Positions 8,819-17,569 of a stretch of DNA of 64,000 nucleotides are shown piece after piece (position 1 is the stretch's first letter; the number at the start of each line of letters is the position of its first letter). The notes beneath the pieces were generated by a model that saw nothing but the letters and a program-made list of their open reading frames with translations, ran no database searches and was not told the DNA's origin. This DNA is from JBEATZ01 sp041178545 (GTDB lineage Bacteria > Planctomycetota > UBA1135 > UBA2386): NCBI GenBank assembly GCA_041178545.1, contig JBEGVB010000024.1:4070-68069 (forward strand), given 5' to 3'. A program made the position numbers and the translations under genes.

Positions 8819-10897
8819 ATGCACGCACGCATCGCCCTGCTGTCGCTGCTGTCCGCAGCGTCCCTGCTCGCCCAGTCCCCTGCCAGCCTCACCGTGCCCG
8901 TCGGGCTCGCGGCCACCGAGGGCAACAGCAACAACACCTACCCGTGGGGCCGTGGCACCGCAGGTGGGATCCGGATCCAGAACCTCTACGACAGCAGCCA
9001 CTTCACCAACCAGGCGGTGAACAGCCCGATCCTCGTCACTCGCCTCAAGTGGCGCGCCAACGGCACCACGACATCGTGGGGCGGCGGCACCTACAGCAAC
9101 GTCACGGTGCAGATGTCGACGGCAGCAGTCGACCAGGCCAGCCCCAGCACCACGTTTGCCGCCAACCATGGTCCCGACCTGCTCACGGTGCACTCCGGCA
9201 ACGTGGCATTCCTCGCGGGCACCGGCGCAGGGACTGCGGTCCCCGGCCCCACGGTCGTCGACCTGCCGCTCGCAGCCCCGTTCCTCTACAACCCGGCCAC
9301 GGGCAGCGACCTCGTCGTCGACGTGGACTTCGCCAGCGGGTCGTTCACCGGGAGCGGCGTCACCGCCATCGACGTGAGCACGACCACCCCGCTGGCGAGC
9401 CGCGTCTACAACACGGTCAACACCTCGCCCACGGGAATCATCACCATCAACCACGGCATGGTGATGGAGGTGGAGTACACGCTGGCGAACGGTCTCTATG
9501 CCGCGTTCAGCACGTCCGCAACGCGCGGTGCGAGCCCACTCACGGTGCAGTTCACCGACCGCAGCTTCTCCTCCGCACCAGGCGGCGTGGTCGCATGGTC
9601 GTGGGACCTCAACGGCGACGGCACCGTCGACAGCACGGCGCAGAACCCGAGCTTCGTGTACGGCAGTTGCGGCACGTGGAACGTGAGCCTCACGGTGCTC
9701 GATGCCGCGAATCCATCGTCCACACTCACCCGCACGGGACTGGTGGTGACCGACGAGGTCACGCCCTCGTTCACCACGGCACTGCTGGCGCCCGCCGGTG
9801 TGGTGCAGTTCACCGACACGTCGACACCCACGCCCACCAGCTGGGCATGGGACCTCAACGGCGACGGGGTGACGGACAGCACCGCACAGAACCCCATCTG
9901 GGTCTACGGCTCGGTGTGCGGCAACCCGGTCACGGTGGGACTCGTCGTCAACCGCCTCTGTCGCGGCCCCTACACGACCAGCAGGTCCTTCGTGCCGGGC
10001 AACAGCCTCGCCACGGTGACGGACGGCAACACCTCCACGAGCACGGGCGCAGGCGGCTACTTTGACCTCAACGTCACCAACCCGAACGGCATCTCGGTCT
10101 GCAGGATGACCGCCAAGACCACGGCTGCAGCCAATGCGGCCCTCACCTTCGTGGTGTCGGCGATCCCGGGCACCTACGTCGGCCAGGAACGCAACCTCGC
10201 GGCCTGGCGCACCGTCGCCACGGTGGCGAGCACGGGTGCGGCGACCGCGACGGAACTGGAGGTGCTCACCTTCAACCCGCCGCTCTACCTGCCGCCGGGC
10301 ACCTGGGGCCTGCACGTGGCCACGGCCACGGCAAGCGCCCAGTACACGACCATCACGGCTTCCCAGACCTTCACCCACCCCGACGTGGCGCTGACCGCGG
10401 GGTCCGTGGGGATCCTCGGCAGCACCCCCATCGCCAACCGCCTCTGGAACGGTTCGCTCACCTTCAGCTCCTGCGACAACTCGGGCACGGCAGGCCACGG
10501 TTACCTCGGCCTCGGCTGCGCCGGCACCCTGGCCACGAGCCGCCAGGTGGCCACTGCACTGCCGCGGATCGGCAACTCAATGTCCGTCGACTTCGACAAC
10601 CTGCCGCTGAGCACGGCGATCCTGTCTGTCGGATTGAGCACCACGAACTCGCCACTGGGCCCGCTGCCGCTCGACCTCGGCGGCCTCGGCGCACCGGGGT
10701 GCCAGCTGCGCGTGAGCCCGGACGTGACTGCAGTGCTCGTCGGCGGGGCCAACCGTGCGACCTGGTCACTCGCCATCCCCAGCAGCACGGCGCTCCAGTG
10801 CGTGCGCTTCCACTCGCAAGCCCTGGTGCTGGACCCGACCGCCAACCTGCTGGGCGCCGTGGTGAGCGACGCCGCCTCGTCGGTGATCGGCCTCTAG
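8819..10897 (+). CDS. Secreted PKD-repeat surface protein with planctomycete-type C-terminal module
   Basis: The 692-residue product has a signal peptide (residues 1 to about 20, ending LLAQ) and a beta-rich N-terminal region. Two PKD domains follow at about 225-305 and 310-390, each with a near-identical WDLNGDGxxDSTAQNP segment and a following VYGS. A jelly-roll-like stretch comes next, then a C-terminal module (about 560-692) with LGGLGAPGCQLRVSP and an SNxxG-like tail. That module recurs in the genes at 12156-13736 and 51299-52492. Composition is Ser/Thr/Gly/Asn-rich and almost lysine-free, as expected for an extracellular protein. The start is preceded by TACCAT at 8801-8806. The TAG stop shares the CTAG tetranucleotide with the stop of the convergent pterin dehydratase gene. 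Function unknown; probably a cell-surface or adhesion protein. Confidence 0.8.
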   Translation: MHARIALLSLLSAASLLAQSPASLTVPVGLAATEGNSNNTYPWGRGTAGGIRIQNLYDSSHFTNQAVNSPILVTRLKWRANGTTTSWGGGTYSNVTVQMSTAAVDQASPSTTFAANHGPDLLTVHSGNVAFLAGTGAGTAVPGPTVVDLPLAAPFLYNPATGSDLVVDVDFASGSFTGSGVTAIDVSTTTPLASRVYNTVNTSPTGIITINHGMVMEVEYTLANGLYAAFSTSATRGASPLTVQFTDRSFSSAPGGVVAWSWDLNGDGTVDSTAQNPSFVYGSCGTWNVSLTVLDAANPSSTLTRTGLVVTDEVTPSFTTALLAPAGVVQFTDTSTPTPTSWAWDLNGDGVTDSTAQNPIWVYGSVCGNPVTVGLVVNRLCRGPYTTSRSFVPGNSLATVTDGNTSTSTGAGGYFDLNVTNPNGISVCRMTAKTTAAANAALTFVVSAIPGTYVGQERNLAAWRTVATVASTGAATATELEVLTFNPPLYLPPGTWGLHVATATASAQYTTITASQTFTHPDVALTAGSVGILGSTPIANRLWNGSLTFSSCDNSGTAGHGYLGLGCAGTLATSRQVATALPRIGNSMSVDFDNLPLSTAILSVGLSTTNSPLGPLPLDLGGLGAPGCQLRVSPDVTAVLVGGANRATWSLAIPSSTALQCVRFHSQALVLDPTANLLGAVVSDAASSVIGL

Positions 10898-11211
10898 CCC
10901 GGCGCGCGGGCGCCGTGCGCGTGGGCAAGCCGGTCGACATGGCGCGCGAGCTCCACGTCGAAGCCGGTGACGCCGCCGCGGTCATGGGTCGTGAGTCGGA
11001 TCGAGACACGGTTCCACGAGTTGGACCAGTCGGGGTGGTGGTCCAGTTCCTCCGCCACCGCGGCAACCGCAGTCATGAAGGCAAAGGCTGCGCAGAAGTC
11101 GTCGAACCGGAGGTCGCGCGCGAGCGACGTGCCGTCGGGACAACTCCAGTGCGGGAGACTCGCGAGGACATGCTCGAGGTCTGCGGGACCGAGGACGGTG
11201 CGGGACGGCAT
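10894..11211 (-). CDS. phhB: 4a-hydroxytetrahydrobiopterin dehydratase (pterin-4a-carbinolamine dehydratase)
   Basis: A 105-residue protein of the PCD/DCoH family, which dehydrates 4a-hydroxytetrahydrobiopterin after aromatic amino acid hydroxylation. The central motif ELDHHPDW followed by WNRVSIRLTTHDRGGVT contains the conserved histidines and the substrate-binding aspartate region, and the length is typical. No phenylalanine hydroxylase gene is in the window, and many bacterial PCDs occur without one, so a molybdopterin- or regulation-linked role is also possible. The ATG 11211 start gives the standard N-terminus. A second pterin-type enzyme (PTPS-like) lies at 50760-51266. Confidence 0.92.
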   Translation of the reverse strand: MPSRTVLGPADLEHVLASLPHWSCPDGTSLARDLRFDDFCAAFAFMTAVAAVAEELDHHPDWSNSWNRVSIRLTTHDRGGVTGFDVELARHVDRLAHAHGARAPG

Positions 11212-11273
11212 GGCGTGACGATAGCCCGCACTGGGAGCGTGCCTGCGCAGATCCTTCCGCTACCATCCGGCGC

Positions 11274-12113
11274 ATGCCCGCAGACCGTCCCGTCACCCGC
11301 ACCGTGCACGTCGGCAGCGCCGCCTTCGGCGGCGGCAACCCCTTTGCACTGATCGCCGGCCCGTGCGTGATCGAGAGCCGCGAGCACTGCCTCCGCCATG
11401 CCGAGGCGCTTGCGAAGCTGTGCCGAGACCGCCGCATCCCGCTGGTCTTCAAGTGCTCCTACGACAAGGCCAACCGCACCAGCGGCGCGGCCTTCCGCGG
11501 TCTCGGCGTCGAGGGCGGCCTCGCGATCCTCGCCGAGGTGAAGCGCGAGCTCGGCCTGCCTGTGCTCACCGACGTGCACGAGAGCACGCAGTGCGCTGAG
11601 GTCGGAAAGGTCGTCGACTGCCTGCAGATCCCAGCCTTCCTCTGCCGCCAGACCGACCTGCTGCTGGCTGCAGCCGCGACCGGCAAGGTCGTCAACGTGA
11701 AGAAGGGACAGTTCCTCGCCCCCGAGGACGTGGGCAACGTGCTGTCCAAGGTGCGCGATGCCGGCAACCCCAACGTGATGGTCACCGAGCGCGGCGCCAG
11801 CTTCGGCTACCGCACGCTGGTGGTGGACTTCGCCGGGTTCCCGACCATGCGCGCCTTCGGCCAGCCCCTGGTGTTCGACGCCACCCACTCGGTGCAGCGC
11901 CCCGGCGGTGAGGGCAAGTCGACGGGCGGCGACCGCACCAAGGTGCCCTACCTCGCGCGCGCTGCCGTGGCCTGCGGGGTGGACGGCCTCTTCATGGAGG
12001 TCCACGAGGACCCCGACCGCGCACCCAGCGACGGGCCCAACATGCTGCGCCTCGACTCGGTGGGCGCGCTGCTGGACGAACTGCTGCGGGTGCAGGACGC
12101 CGTGCGCGCCTGA
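11274..12113 (+). CDS. kdsA: 3-deoxy-8-phosphooctulonate (KDO-8-P) synthase, metal-dependent type
   Basis: A 279-residue enzyme condensing phosphoenolpyruvate with arabinose-5-phosphate to give KDO-8-phosphate, the precursor of the lipopolysaccharide inner core. Signatures are IAGPCVIES (Cys31), FKCSYDKANRTS, LTDVHE, NVKKGQFLAPEDV, FDATHSVQRPGG and MEVHEDPDRAPSDGPN. Cys31, where the metal-independent E. coli-type enzyme has Asn, identifies the metal-dependent class. Its presence supports an LPS-bearing outer membrane. No other kds or lpx gene is adjacent. A TACCAT hexamer at 11261-11266 ends 7 nt before the ATG, suggesting a very short leader. Confidence 0.96.
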   Translation: MPADRPVTRTVHVGSAAFGGGNPFALIAGPCVIESREHCLRHAEALAKLCRDRRIPLVFKCSYDKANRTSGAAFRGLGVEGGLAILAEVKRELGLPVLTDVHESTQCAEVGKVVDCLQIPAFLCRQTDLLLAAAATGKVVNVKKGQFLAPEDVGNVLSKVRDAGNPNVMVTERGASFGYRTLVVDFAGFPTMRAFGQPLVFDATHSVQRPGGEGKSTGGDRTKVPYLARAAVACGVDGLFMEVHEDPDRAPSDGPNMLRLDSVGALLDELLRVQDAVRA

Positions 12114-12155
12114 GCGCGCACGACGGTGGTCACGGCATCCCGGTCGCCTGCGGGC

Positions 12156-13736
12156 TCAGTTCGGGTTGAGCAGCAGGTCGAGGCCGTTGGAGGTCACCAC
12201 CCCCAGCGGGTTGACCGACGGCGTCAGCGCCAGCGACTGGGCGAACACGCGCACGCCCGCCAAGCCCGGGTTGTTGGGGATGGCGAACGGGATCGTGCCG
12301 GTGTTCCCGGAAGGCAGGAAGACGGCCGAGGCCGACACCCCCACGTGCTGGTAGCAGCCGGGCGCGCCCAGCGGGGCCAGGTCGAAGCCCGGGACGATGG
12401 AGCCGAAGCCGAGGCCGAGGATGCCCAGCACCGAGGTGGTCGGCACGTTGGTGGTGATCCAGTTGATCGAGGTCCCGATGCGGGGGCGTGCCGAGGTCGC
12501 AAGCACCAGCGGACGCGCGTCCTGCTGCGTGACGAAGGGCACCGAGGTGGAGAGGTCGCGGGAGCCGGGATTGCGGTTGCCGGCGCCGGCACTCCAGCCC
12601 GTGAGCACCGTGTGGGTCACGTTGACGCAAGACTGGTAGCGGAACTCGACGGCACCCGAGGCGAAGAAGGCCACCTGGAACGTGTTGGTGTTGGTCTGGC
12701 CGAACTCGGGCACGCCGAGCCAGGTCACGTACGCGGCGGTGTTGGAGGGATCGACGTCGAAGTGCACCGTCCCGCCCACGCCGGGGTTGAGGTCCTGCCA
12801 CAGCGGACAGAAGCGCTCGCCCTGCGCCAGCAGCGCCACCGGGTCGCCATTGCAGCACCCGTTGGCACCGTTGGCGCCCGTCCAGATGAAGCCGTTGGAG
12901 CTGACCACCAGGGCGCTCGTGATGCCGGCCGGCGTGATGAGCGGGAAGGGCAGTGCGAGCGAGGGCGACACGGTGTCGTCGGTCAGGCCGAGGTTTGCGG
13001 AGGTGGGCGTGAACCACGTGCCGGAGCCGGGCAGGACCGCGTAGCCGCCTGCACCGGTGGGGTTCAGCAGCAGGCTGTTGGAGCCGGGTGCGGTCCCGCT
13101 GAGGTCGAAGGTGCCGGGTGCAAACGTCTCGTAGAACGTGGAGGTCTGGTCGAGGCAGCCCGCACCGAAGGCACCAACCTGTGCGATGTTGCCGCCGGCA
13201 GTGGTGTAGTAGACCTCGACCCGGCCGATCGAGCCGCCGGCCTCGGTGGAGAGCGGCTGGTTGCCACCCGTGGTGCTGAGGTTGGTCTGCGTCAGCATGC
13301 GGGTGAGGGTCACCGGGATGCCGAGCACGTCGCTCTGGAACGTCCCGGCTGCTGCATAGGAGTTTGCCATCGTCGCGTTGCCGCAGGCACCGAGGACACC
13401 CACCCACTCGTTTGCCTGCACCGGCACCACACAGGGGATGATCTGGTTCGAGGGGACGTTGCTGGCGAAGAAGGACTGCGTGACCGAGGTGGTGGCCGGA
13501 TAGGCAGGCGGCATCGCAGGGTGCAGGGTCAGTTCGACACACTGCACGCCCTGCGCGGACTCGTCGGGGACGCGCAACCCGATGATGGTGATGGCCGCCG
13601 GGGACTGGAAGCAGAACCCTCGGGTCAGCGTGGGCGACGAGAAGGTGCTGGAGAATGCCGGGATCGGCAGTTGCGTGCCCTGGGCAGCGACACTGCCTGC
13701 GAGCGAGAGGAGAACGAGAGCCGGGAAGTGACGCAT
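12156..13736 (-). CDS. Secreted protein with planctomycete-type C-terminal module
   Basis: The 526-residue product has a clear signal peptide (residues 1 to about 19, ending VAAQ). Next comes a beta-rich region with many Thr/Ser/Gly/Asn residues, then a nidogen/DUF-like central part including LVVSSNGFIWTGANGANGCC and YVTWLGVPEFG. A C-terminal module carries LAPLGAPGCYQHVGVS near residue 459 and ends VVTSNGLDLLLNPN. That module is shared with the PKD protein at 8819-10897. The start at 13736 is fixed by a perfect AGGAGG at 13742-13747, one of the few strong Shine-Dalgarno sites in this window. It is divergent from the deacetylase gene. Function unknown; likely exported to the surface or medium. 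Confidence 0.78.
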   Translation of the reverse strand: MRHFPALVLLSLAGSVAAQGTQLPIPAFSSTFSSPTLTRGFCFQSPAAITIIGLRVPDESAQGVQCVELTLHPAMPPAYPATTSVTQSFFASNVPSNQIIPCVVPVQANEWVGVLGACGNATMANSYAAAGTFQSDVLGIPVTLTRMLTQTNLSTTGGNQPLSTEAGGSIGRVEVYYTTAGGNIAQVGAFGAGCLDQTSTFYETFAPGTFDLSGTAPGSNSLLLNPTGAGGYAVLPGSGTWFTPTSANLGLTDDTVSPSLALPFPLITPAGITSALVVSSNGFIWTGANGANGCCNGDPVALLAQGERFCPLWQDLNPGVGGTVHFDVDPSNTAAYVTWLGVPEFGQTNTNTFQVAFFASGAVEFRYQSCVNVTHTVLTGWSAGAGNRNPGSRDLSTSVPFVTQQDARPLVLATSARPRIGTSINWITTNVPTTSVLGILGLGFGSIVPGFDLAPLGAPGCYQHVGVSASAVFLPSGNTGTIPFAIPNNPGLAGVRVFAQSLALTPSVNPLGVVTSNGLDLLLNPN

Positions 13737-13741
13737 GGAAC

Positions 13742-13747
13742 CCTCCT
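13742..13747 (-). promoter_or_regulatory. Strong ribosome binding site (AGGAGG)
   Basis: Read on the minus strand, AGGAGG lies 5 nt upstream of the ATG at 13736. It decides the start of this secreted-protein gene, since the open frame extends further upstream without coding character. Confidence 0.8.
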
Positions 13748-13847
13748 GTGGGTTGGTCCCGCGAACGAGGACGCGGGACTGCTCTTTGTACCGCTTCCGG
13801 CCGAGGTGCGCATTGCGTCGTGCAAGAAGGCTGCATAAGACGCGCCC

Positions 13848-15011
13848 ATGAGCGCGCCCCGACTCGTCGACGCCCCTTCCTTGCCGACCTACGACCTCGG
13901 CCAGGACCACGTGTTTGCGCGCGACCGACAGAGGCCCCTGTTCGACCTGATGGTCGCAAGTCACCTGGTCCAGCCCGGCGACTTCCTGCCGGTGGTCGCG
14001 GCAACCGAGGACGAACTCGCCCTGGTCCACGAGCGTGCCTACATCGCCATGCTGGAGGCCACGTCACAGCCGCACGTGGACCGCGAGACCCTGCGGCGCG
14101 CGCCGCTCTACGGTCTCGGGACGGCCGACAACCCCATCGCCCCCGGTCAGCATGCCGCAGCGGCTGCCGCAGTCGGTGCGACGCTCGCGTGCACGCGCGC
14201 GGTGATGGACGGCAGGGCGCGGGCAGCCTTCAACAGCGCTGGCGGCCTGCACCACGCCATGCCGCACGGAGCCGCCGGGTTCTGCCTCTACAACGACCTC
14301 GCGATCGCCATCGCCGACGCGCGCAGGCGCGGCGCCGCACGGGTCCTGTACGTGGACTTCGACGTGCACCACGGCGACGGCGTGGAGTACGCGTTCCGCG
14401 CCGACCCGACCGTGCTCACCATCAGCTTCCACGAGACGCCGGAGGTGCGCTTCCCGTTCACGGGCACGGTCGAGGACCGCGGCGAGGGACCGGGACACGG
14501 CTATGCAGTCAACGTCCCGCTGCACCCGGCCACCGACGACGCCAGCTGGCTCGAGGCCGTCGAACGCGTGCTGGTGCCGGCCGCCCGGGCATTCGCACCC
14601 GACCTCGTCGTGAGCCAGCACGGGTGCGACACGCACCGCGAGGACCCGCTTGCCACGATGGAGTGCACGACGCAGTCGATGCACCGGGCAGCAGGGATCA
14701 CGCGCGACCTCGCGCGCGACGTGTGCCAGGGTCGCTGGGTCGCGACCGGCGGTGGCGGCTACCAGCCCTACCGGGTCATCCCACGCGCATGGTCGATGGT
14801 GTGGAGCGTGATGAGCGGCAGGCCGCTGCCGCCGCGCATCGACCTCGGCTGGCAGGAACGCTGGGAGCGAGCGGCCCACGGCGAGCTGCCCACGGAATGG
14901 TACGACCACGAGGAACATGCCGCGCGGCACGAGCACGCAGCGGCAACGAACCGCCACGTGGTGGACCAGGTGCTGGCCGGCATCCCGTGGCTGCGGGGCA
15001 GCGGCCGCTAG
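13848..15011 (+). CDS. AcuC-like histone deacetylase family amidohydrolase
   Basis: A 387-residue zinc hydrolase of the arginase/deacetylase fold, presumably removing acetyl groups from lysines (AcuC type deacetylates acetyl-CoA synthetase) or from polyamines. Catalytic landmarks are GGLHHAMPHGAAGFCLYNDLA with the paired histidines, the zinc ligands in DFDVHHGDG, and the third ligand region SQHGCDTHREDP, followed by ATGGGGY near the active-site tyrosine. Length is typical. No acetyl-CoA synthetase or acetyltransferase gene is adjacent, so the substrate is open. It is transcribed divergently from the secreted-protein gene (111-bp gap) and converges with the DUF1501 gene (3-bp gap). Confidence 0.9.
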   Translation: MSAPRLVDAPSLPTYDLGQDHVFARDRQRPLFDLMVASHLVQPGDFLPVVAATEDELALVHERAYIAMLEATSQPHVDRETLRRAPLYGLGTADNPIAPGQHAAAAAAVGATLACTRAVMDGRARAAFNSAGGLHHAMPHGAAGFCLYNDLAIAIADARRRGAARVLYVDFDVHHGDGVEYAFRADPTVLTISFHETPEVRFPFTGTVEDRGEGPGHGYAVNVPLHPATDDASWLEAVERVLVPAARAFAPDLVVSQHGCDTHREDPLATMECTTQSMHRAAGITRDLARDVCQGRWVATGGGGYQPYRVIPRAWSMVWSVMSGRPLPPRIDLGWQERWERAAHGELPTEWYDHEEHAARHEHAAATNRHVVDQVLAGIPWLRGSGR

Positions 15012-15014
15012 CCG

Positions 15015-16247
15015 TCAGCCCAACAACCCGCCGAGCGGCGCTGGCGCGTCGGCACCGAGCACGGCCGCCGCGTCGACGCCTGCCCACGCGAGCAACGCAC
15101 CGTACACCGAGCGGAAGTCGGTCGTGGGCCGCACGTCGCCGTCGTCCAGGTCTGTGAGGTCCGGCGGCGTGCCGTGCGGGCCAGGCAGCACCCCACCACC
15201 CAGAACGAACACGGGCGCCGCGGCGCCGTGGTCGGTGCCCTGGCTCTGGTTCTCCGCCGTCCTGCGCCCGAACTCGGAGTGCACCAGCACGGCCGTGGTG
15301 TCGAGCGCCTTCGCGGCAGCGAGGTCGGCAACGAAGGCACCGAGGGCACCGTCCAGCTGTGCCATGAGGGCTGCGTGCGCGGGCAGCTGCCGCGCATGCG
15401 TGTCGAAGCCGCCGAGCGACACGTGGAAGAACCGCGTGCCGAATCCTGCACCCACCACCTGGGCCACCAGCTGGAGCTCACGACCCAGCTTGGTCTGCGG
15501 GTACTCGACAGCCGGTCGGTAGGAGGCGAGCGAACGGCGCAGCTGTTCGCCGAGTCCCGCAGCCCGGGCTGCCATGTCGCCCACCCACCCTGCCGCGTCG
15601 CCCGAGCCGCCGCCGAGCACCGGGGCCAACGCGTCGCGTCCTGCCTGCGTGCGCTCCACCGGCTGCAGCTGGAAGTCCTCGATGCGCTCCAGCGACGGCA
15701 CGAGGGCCGAGCGGGCACGGAGCGCGAGCGGCACCTGCAGGCTGCCCACGGCAAGCGCGGGCACCGAGCTGCCGCCGGCGGCGAGCTGGTCGGCAGCACG
15801 ACCCAGCCACCCCGTGGTGGAGGCACCCACGCGCTGCAGCCGGGGATCGGCGGCATGCCAGATGTCGCGGCTGCGGAAGTGGGAGCGGTCGGGGTCGGGG
15901 TAACCAACCGAGTGCACCAGGGCGGCACGCTGCTCGCCGTGCAGGCGGTGCAGGCGGTGCAGCGACTTGAGCGCCCCGTGGAGCGCGAAACCGTCGGCCA
16001 CGGGCAGCGACCCCTTGCGCACCGCGCCCAGCCGCGGCCGCAACCGCGCGTACACCGGGTCCTCGGTGGGCACCACGGTGTTGAGCCCGTCGTTGCCGCC
16101 CTCCAGCTCCAGCACGACGAGGCAACGCACAGGCCCGTCCGGGACCCAGGCGCGCAAGCCATGAGGGGCCAGCGACGCGAGCGGCAACATGGCACCAAGC
16201 GAGAGCACCTCGCGGCGCGTGAGGGATGCAGGTCGTGCAGGGTCCAT
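15015..16247 (-). CDS. DUF1501 family exported protein (Tat signal)
   Basis: A 410-residue member of the DUF1501/sulfatase-like alkaline-phosphatase-fold family, abundant in Planctomycetes and nearly always encoded next to DUF1800. A twin-arginine-type leader is visible in SLTRREVLSLGAMLPLASL (residues about 7-25). Family features include LELEGGNDGLNTVVP, HSVGYPDPDRSHFRS, a GGFDTHARQ segment, VLVHSEFGRR and GTDHGAAAPVFVLGGGV. The ATG at 16247 places the twin arginines correctly. It is the last gene of a minus-strand cluster, 8 bp downstream of the DUF1800 gene. Biochemical role unknown; the fold suggests a metal-dependent hydrolase acting outside the cytoplasm. Confidence 0.9.
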   Translation of the reverse strand: MDPARPASLTRREVLSLGAMLPLASLAPHGLRAWVPDGPVRCLVVLELEGGNDGLNTVVPTEDPVYARLRPRLGAVRKGSLPVADGFALHGALKSLHRLHRLHGEQRAALVHSVGYPDPDRSHFRSRDIWHAADPRLQRVGASTTGWLGRAADQLAAGGSSVPALAVGSLQVPLALRARSALVPSLERIEDFQLQPVERTQAGRDALAPVLGGGSGDAAGWVGDMAARAAGLGEQLRRSLASYRPAVEYPQTKLGRELQLVAQVVGAGFGTRFFHVSLGGFDTHARQLPAHAALMAQLDGALGAFVADLAAAKALDTTAVLVHSEFGRRTAENQSQGTDHGAAAPVFVLGGGVLPGPHGTPPDLTDLDDGDVRPTTDFRSVYGALLAWAGVDAAAVLGADAPAPLGGLLG

Positions 16248-16255
16248 GGGAAGGT

Positions 16256-17569
16256 TCACAGCAGTTGTGCCTCCGGCAGGCAGCAGGCAGCGTGCAGCAG
16301 GACCGCGGCGCCGTCCGGCCCCGCGGCCGCGGGCCCGGCGGCAAGGCGTTCGAGGGCCTGCCTTCCATCCTCGCTCGCGTCCCCGTCGACCACCATCAGC
16401 AGTGCGGCCTTGGCGCGGTCTGCAGGACGCTTGAGGTTGCCGAACAGGGACTCTGCAGCGGGCGCGAACTTGCCGCGGCGGCCCGCGAGCAGGTCGGCGA
16501 CGAAGTTGGTGCGCAGCAGCCACGTCGCCTCCGTGAGCCACTGCCGCTCGCGCGGCCAGCCCTCGACGGAAGGCGGTTCGAGCCACAGCTCGCCGAGCTG
16601 GCCCATGGCGCGGGACAGGTCGGTGGGCGCTGCCGTGGCACCGAGCGTGCGGACGGTGCCCACCACCCAGTCAGCGGGAGAGCGGATGCGCGACCGGTAC
16701 GCGCGCGCCGAGAAGAACAGCTGGCTGCGGAGCAGCACGGCAAGCGTGTCGCCAAGGTGCCGGCGCTGTTCCCGGTAGCAGGTGGCAAGCGCGCCGACCT
16801 CCTCCTCCGTGGGCTCCGGGTGCACGAAGCACTCCAGCAGGCAACGGGCCACGTGGCGCGCGGACTCCTCGCGCTCCACCACTGCGCGCACGACCTCCTC
16901 GCCGCCGAAGCCGCCCGACCGGCCGAACAAGACCTTCTGGCCGTCGTCGTGGAGGCGCTTGGCGAAGAAGAACCTGCCGTCGCGCACGTGCCAGCCGGTG
17001 AAGGCTCGCGCTGCCTCGCGCACGTCGACCTCGCTGTAGGTACCGCGACCGAGCGCGAACAGCTCGAACAGCTCGCGGGCGAAGTTCTCGTTGGGCCTGC
17101 CCGAGACGTTCACGTCGTTGTCGAGCCACCGGAGCATCGCAGGGTCCTGCGCCACACCCAGCAAGAGCTCGTCGAAGGTGCCAAGCCCCTTCTCGTCGAA
17201 CATCGCCTGCTGCAGGGCCATGGCGCGCGGGTCGAGCACCTTCTGGTTGGAGGTGGCGAAGTGGTCGTGCCAGAGAGCCGACATGCGCACACGCAGCGGT
17301 GCCGTCGACTCCAGTGCCAGCAGCACGCGCCAGCTGCGCACGCGGTCGATGTCGCCGAGACTCACCACCGCGTCGAGCTGCGCCCGGTCGACAGCTGGCT
17401 GGTCCGCCGCTGGGAACAGCGACCGCACGGCGGCATCGACGCCGCTGCGCACCAGTTCGCGACGCTGGCGCAACGAGCCACCGAAGCCGGCGCGCCGCAG
17501 CAGGTGACCTGCCTTGCGCAGGTCGAACGGGTCCGCCGCGGACGGCACCCATGGCGCGAGCAGGCTCAC
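16256..17569 (-). CDS. DUF1800 family protein
   Basis: A protein of about 437 residues matching DUF1800: an N-terminal DLRKAGHLLRRAGFGG, then LWHDHFATSNQKV, GRPNENFARELFELFALG, ARAFTGWHV, and a C-terminal PSVEGWPRERQWL segment. The function of the family is not established. I prefer GTG 17569: it overlaps the stop of the upstream gene (GTGA) and has GGAGG five bases before it. ATG 17593 in the same frame would add eight residues. Together with DUF1501 downstream and the unknown secreted protein upstream it forms a translationally coupled three-gene unit. Confidence 0.88.
   Translation of the reverse strand: MSLLAPWVPSAADPFDLRKAGHLLRRAGFGGSLRQRRELVRSGVDAAVRSLFPAADQPAVDRAQLDAVVSLGDIDRVRSWRVLLALESTAPLRVRMSALWHDHFATSNQKVLDPRAMALQQAMFDEKGLGTFDELLLGVAQDPAMLRWLDNDVNVSGRPNENFARELFELFALGRGTYSEVDVREAARAFTGWHVRDGRFFFAKRLHDDGQKVLFGRSGGFGGEEVVRAVVEREESARHVARCLLECFVHPEPTEEEVGALATCYREQRRHLGDTLAVLLRSQLFFSARAYRSRIRSPADWVVGTVRTLGATAAPTDLSRAMGQLGELWLEPPSVEGWPRERQWLTEATWLLRTNFVADLLAGRRGKFAPAAESLFGNLKRPADRAKAALLMVVDGDASEDGRQALERLAAGPAAAGPDGAAVLLHAACCLPEAQLL

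Noticed and set aside
15945..15970. Short tandem GCAGGCGGT-like repeat in the DUF1501 gene.
   Set aside because: It encodes the peptide LHRLHRLHG in frame and conserved position within the gene; a small codon-level repeat with no sign of a regulatory or mobile role.
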